Positions 62,734-64,000 of a DNA stretch of 64,000 nt are shown one piece after another. The stretch spans positions 248,001 through 312,000 of the forward strand of contig CALOAF010000005.1 of NCBI GenBank assembly GCA_942491385.1, written 5' to 3'. Each line of letters begins with the position of its first letter. The stretch's first letter is position 1. Under the pieces are notes generated by a model. It ran no database searches and was not told the DNA's origin. It worked only from the letters and a program-made list of their open reading frames with translations. The translations under genes and the position numbers were made by a program. The DNA is from UBA6170 sp942491385. Its GTDB lineage: Bacteria; Chloroflexota; Anaerolineae; Anaerolineales; Anaerolineaceae.

Positions 62734-64000
62734 AGTAGAACAACTGGGTGATCCTGAATGCGAAATTTGTGGTGGAATCGGTTGGGTCCGCCAGGATTTG
62801 CCCATCACTCATCCCGATTTTGGACGTATGCTGGTTTGTGAATGCCGCCAATCCAGAGTAGCTCAACAGGCTCAGTCACGTCTCTTTCGACTCAGCAATT
62901 TACAGGCCTTTGAACATATGACGTTGGATACCTTCAAAACTGAAGGGCGGTTGGGGTTGGGTGATCAACAAGTCTCTTCTTTACAGGTAGCGCACAACCA
63001 GGCTTCACACTTTGCGCAGAATCCTTCTGGATGGCTGCTGTTCATGGGCACCTATGGCTGTGGCAAAACCCATTTAGCGGCTGCGATTGCAAATAAAGTG
63101 ATTGAATTCGGGATCCCCACCTTATTTCTGACGGTTCCGGATCTTTTGGATTGGCTTCGATATTCCTATGGGTCACAGGCAGGCAGTTTTGAAGAGCGCT
63201 TTGAGGAAATCCGAAATATCCGTTTACTGGTGCTGGATGACCTCGGCACACAGAACACCACCCCCTGGGCAGAAGAGAAGCTCTATCAGATACTAAATCA
63301 TCGTTATACCCATCATTTACCAACGGTTATCACAACCAATCAGGAATTGGTCGGAATTGAAGGCCGCATCCGCTCCCGCCTGCAAGATCCCGACCTCGTG
63401 ACAATTGTGCGTATTTTAGCGCCAGATTTTCGCTCTCCGGTGCGCGATGAAAAAAGGACAATCTCCACCCTCCAGTTACTTTCGGACTGCACATTTGGTA
63501 CGTTTAGCCTGAGAGATCGGGAAAAACTCCAACCCGAACAGAAACGCAGTTTGGAAGGCGCATTTGACGCAGCTAACTCATTCGCGAATGAACCGCATGG
63601 CTGGCTGGTTTTTGTGGGCACATATGGCTGTGGCAAGACCCATCTGGCAGCCGCGATTGGTAATTATCGCGTAGCAATTGGAGATGAGCCGATTTTTGTA
63701 GTGGTTCCTGATTTTCTCGATCACTTACGAGCGACGTTTAATCCCACCAGCAATGTCTCCTATGACCATCTTTTTGAACAGGTACGCTCGGCACCTATGT
63801 TAATTCTTGATGACCTCGGCACCCAATCTGCTACTCCCTGGGCGCGAGAAAAACTCTATCAGATTTTCAATCATCGTTATAACGCCAAATTACCTACGGT
63901 AATCACGACTTCCAATGATCTCGGAGAAATGGATCCTCGGATTCGCAGTCGCATGCTGGATTCAAGAATATGTTCCATGCATCTCATTTTGGCGCCGGCT
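62651..64000 (+). CDS. DnaC/DnaI-like helicase-loader ATPase with two tandem AAA+ domains (partial, runs off the window)
   Basis: The frame starts within the dnaD-like gene at an ATG with AGAGAGG upstream and is open to the window end (450 codons, no stop). Residues 36-65 hold two Cys pairs (CEIC and CEC) like the zinc region of DnaI. Two AAA+ ATPase units follow: Walker A GTYGCGKT at 133-140 and again at 323-330, each followed by LDDLGTQ and a KLYQI-x-NHRY segment and the Arg finger R-x-RSR. Canonical DnaC and DnaI have only one AAA+ domain. It should load DnaB; the C-terminus is not visible. Confidence 0.9.
   Translation, partial: MKKIDETLKKMQKNSSMENLDSSSKPDRVEQLGDPECEICGGIGWVRQDLPITHPDFGRMLVCECRQSRVAQQAQSRLFRLSNLQAFEHMTLDTFKTEGRLGLGDQQVSSLQVAHNQASHFAQNPSGWLLFMGTYGCGKTHLAAAIANKVIEFGIPTLFLTVPDLLDWLRYSYGSQAGSFEERFEEIRNIRLLVLDDLGTQNTTPWAEEKLYQILNHRYTHHLPTVITTNQELVGIEGRIRSRLQDPDLVTIVRILAPDFRSPVRDEKRTISTLQLLSDCTFGTFSLRDREKLQPEQKRSLEGAFDAANSFANEPHGWLVFVGTYGCGKTHLAAAIGNYRVAIGDEPIFVVVPDFLDHLRATFNPTSNVSYDHLFEQVRSAPMLILDDLGTQSATPWAREKLYQIFNHRYNAKLPTVITTSNDLGEMDPRIRSRMLDSRICSMHLILAPA

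Overview
The window looks like a chromosomal segment of a member of the Chloroflexota, most likely class Anaerolineae, with a low G+C content by eye (not computed). The main evidence is the 16S rRNA gene on the minus strand. It carries the exact EUB338-III target variant and the ATTAGAGACCCC variant at the usual 806R site, both familiar from Chloroflexota. The gene content agrees with an anaerobic, fermentative lifestyle: a tungsten-type aldehyde:ferredoxin oxidoreductase, a Na+-pumping acyl-CoA decarboxylase operon, a lactate permease and a bipartite lipoate ligase. Thr/Ser/Pro-rich linkers in an extracytoplasmic tail are also typical of the group. No phage, insertion sequence or CRISPR array was seen.

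Layout. 1-7.7 kb: a partial gene, an acetyltransferase, a cold-shock/RRM pair with a structured leader, an ABC exporter, a RarD-type permease, a second acetyltransferase, an SDR and an RlmI-like methyltransferase. 7.8-13.9 kb: aldehyde oxidoreductase, minimal SPOUT methylase, GNAT, XdhC, HPRT, SDR. 14-19.3 kb: DUF389 membrane protein with an SH3-like tail, a PAS4-GAF-GGDEF diguanylate cyclase, an unusual membrane protein with an internal duplication, PspC. 19.4-32.3 kb: an MFS permease followed by many small housekeeping and repair genes (HIT, methyltransferase, NUDIX-like, PilZ, PlsC, Tag, MOSC, MmcQ, alkyltransferase-like protein, a YqfO-like domain, Ddn-like flavoprotein, P-loop kinase, lipoprotein, PhzF, MenA). 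32.3-44.6 kb: TPR membrane protein, guaB and purB, lactate permease, sugar-kinase-like protein, glycerate kinase facing a 2-hydroxyacid dehydrogenase, a HEAT protein, a cytoplasmic GH13 amylase and a MarR regulator that probably controls the amylase. 44.8-47.4 kb: lipA-lplB-lplA and a PH-domain protein. 47.5-52.8 kb: a complete minus-strand rRNA operon (16S, tRNA-Ile, 23S, 5S) with promoter, processing stems and terminator. 53.1-58.8 kb: a VanW protein and the mmdA-D-C-B operon. 58.8-64 kb: a degenerate response regulator, a bifunctional-nuclease-domain protein, then dnaB, a DnaD-like gene and a tandem-AAA+ DnaC-like gene that runs off the window.

Functional links. The 60.6-64 kb block looks like a complete helicase-loading cassette: replicative helicase, DnaD-like primosome protein and DnaC/DnaI-like loader. 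In this loader the AAA+ ATPase domain is duplicated in one polypeptide, which is the most unusual protein here. LipA, LplB and LplA form a lipoylation operon. MmdA/D/C/B couple decarboxylation of an acyl-CoA (probably methylmalonyl-CoA) to Na+ export. The lactate permease, 2-hydroxyacid dehydrogenase and glycerate kinase point to use of small organic acids. The diguanylate cyclase and the PilZ protein show c-di-GMP signalling. Several leaders look regulatory: the csp/RRM leader (terminator-like hairpin plus perfect palindrome), the mmd leader (three consecutive hairpins), the MarR-type operator at the amylase promoter, and a 16-bp-stem perfect hairpin between the response regulator and the nuclease gene.
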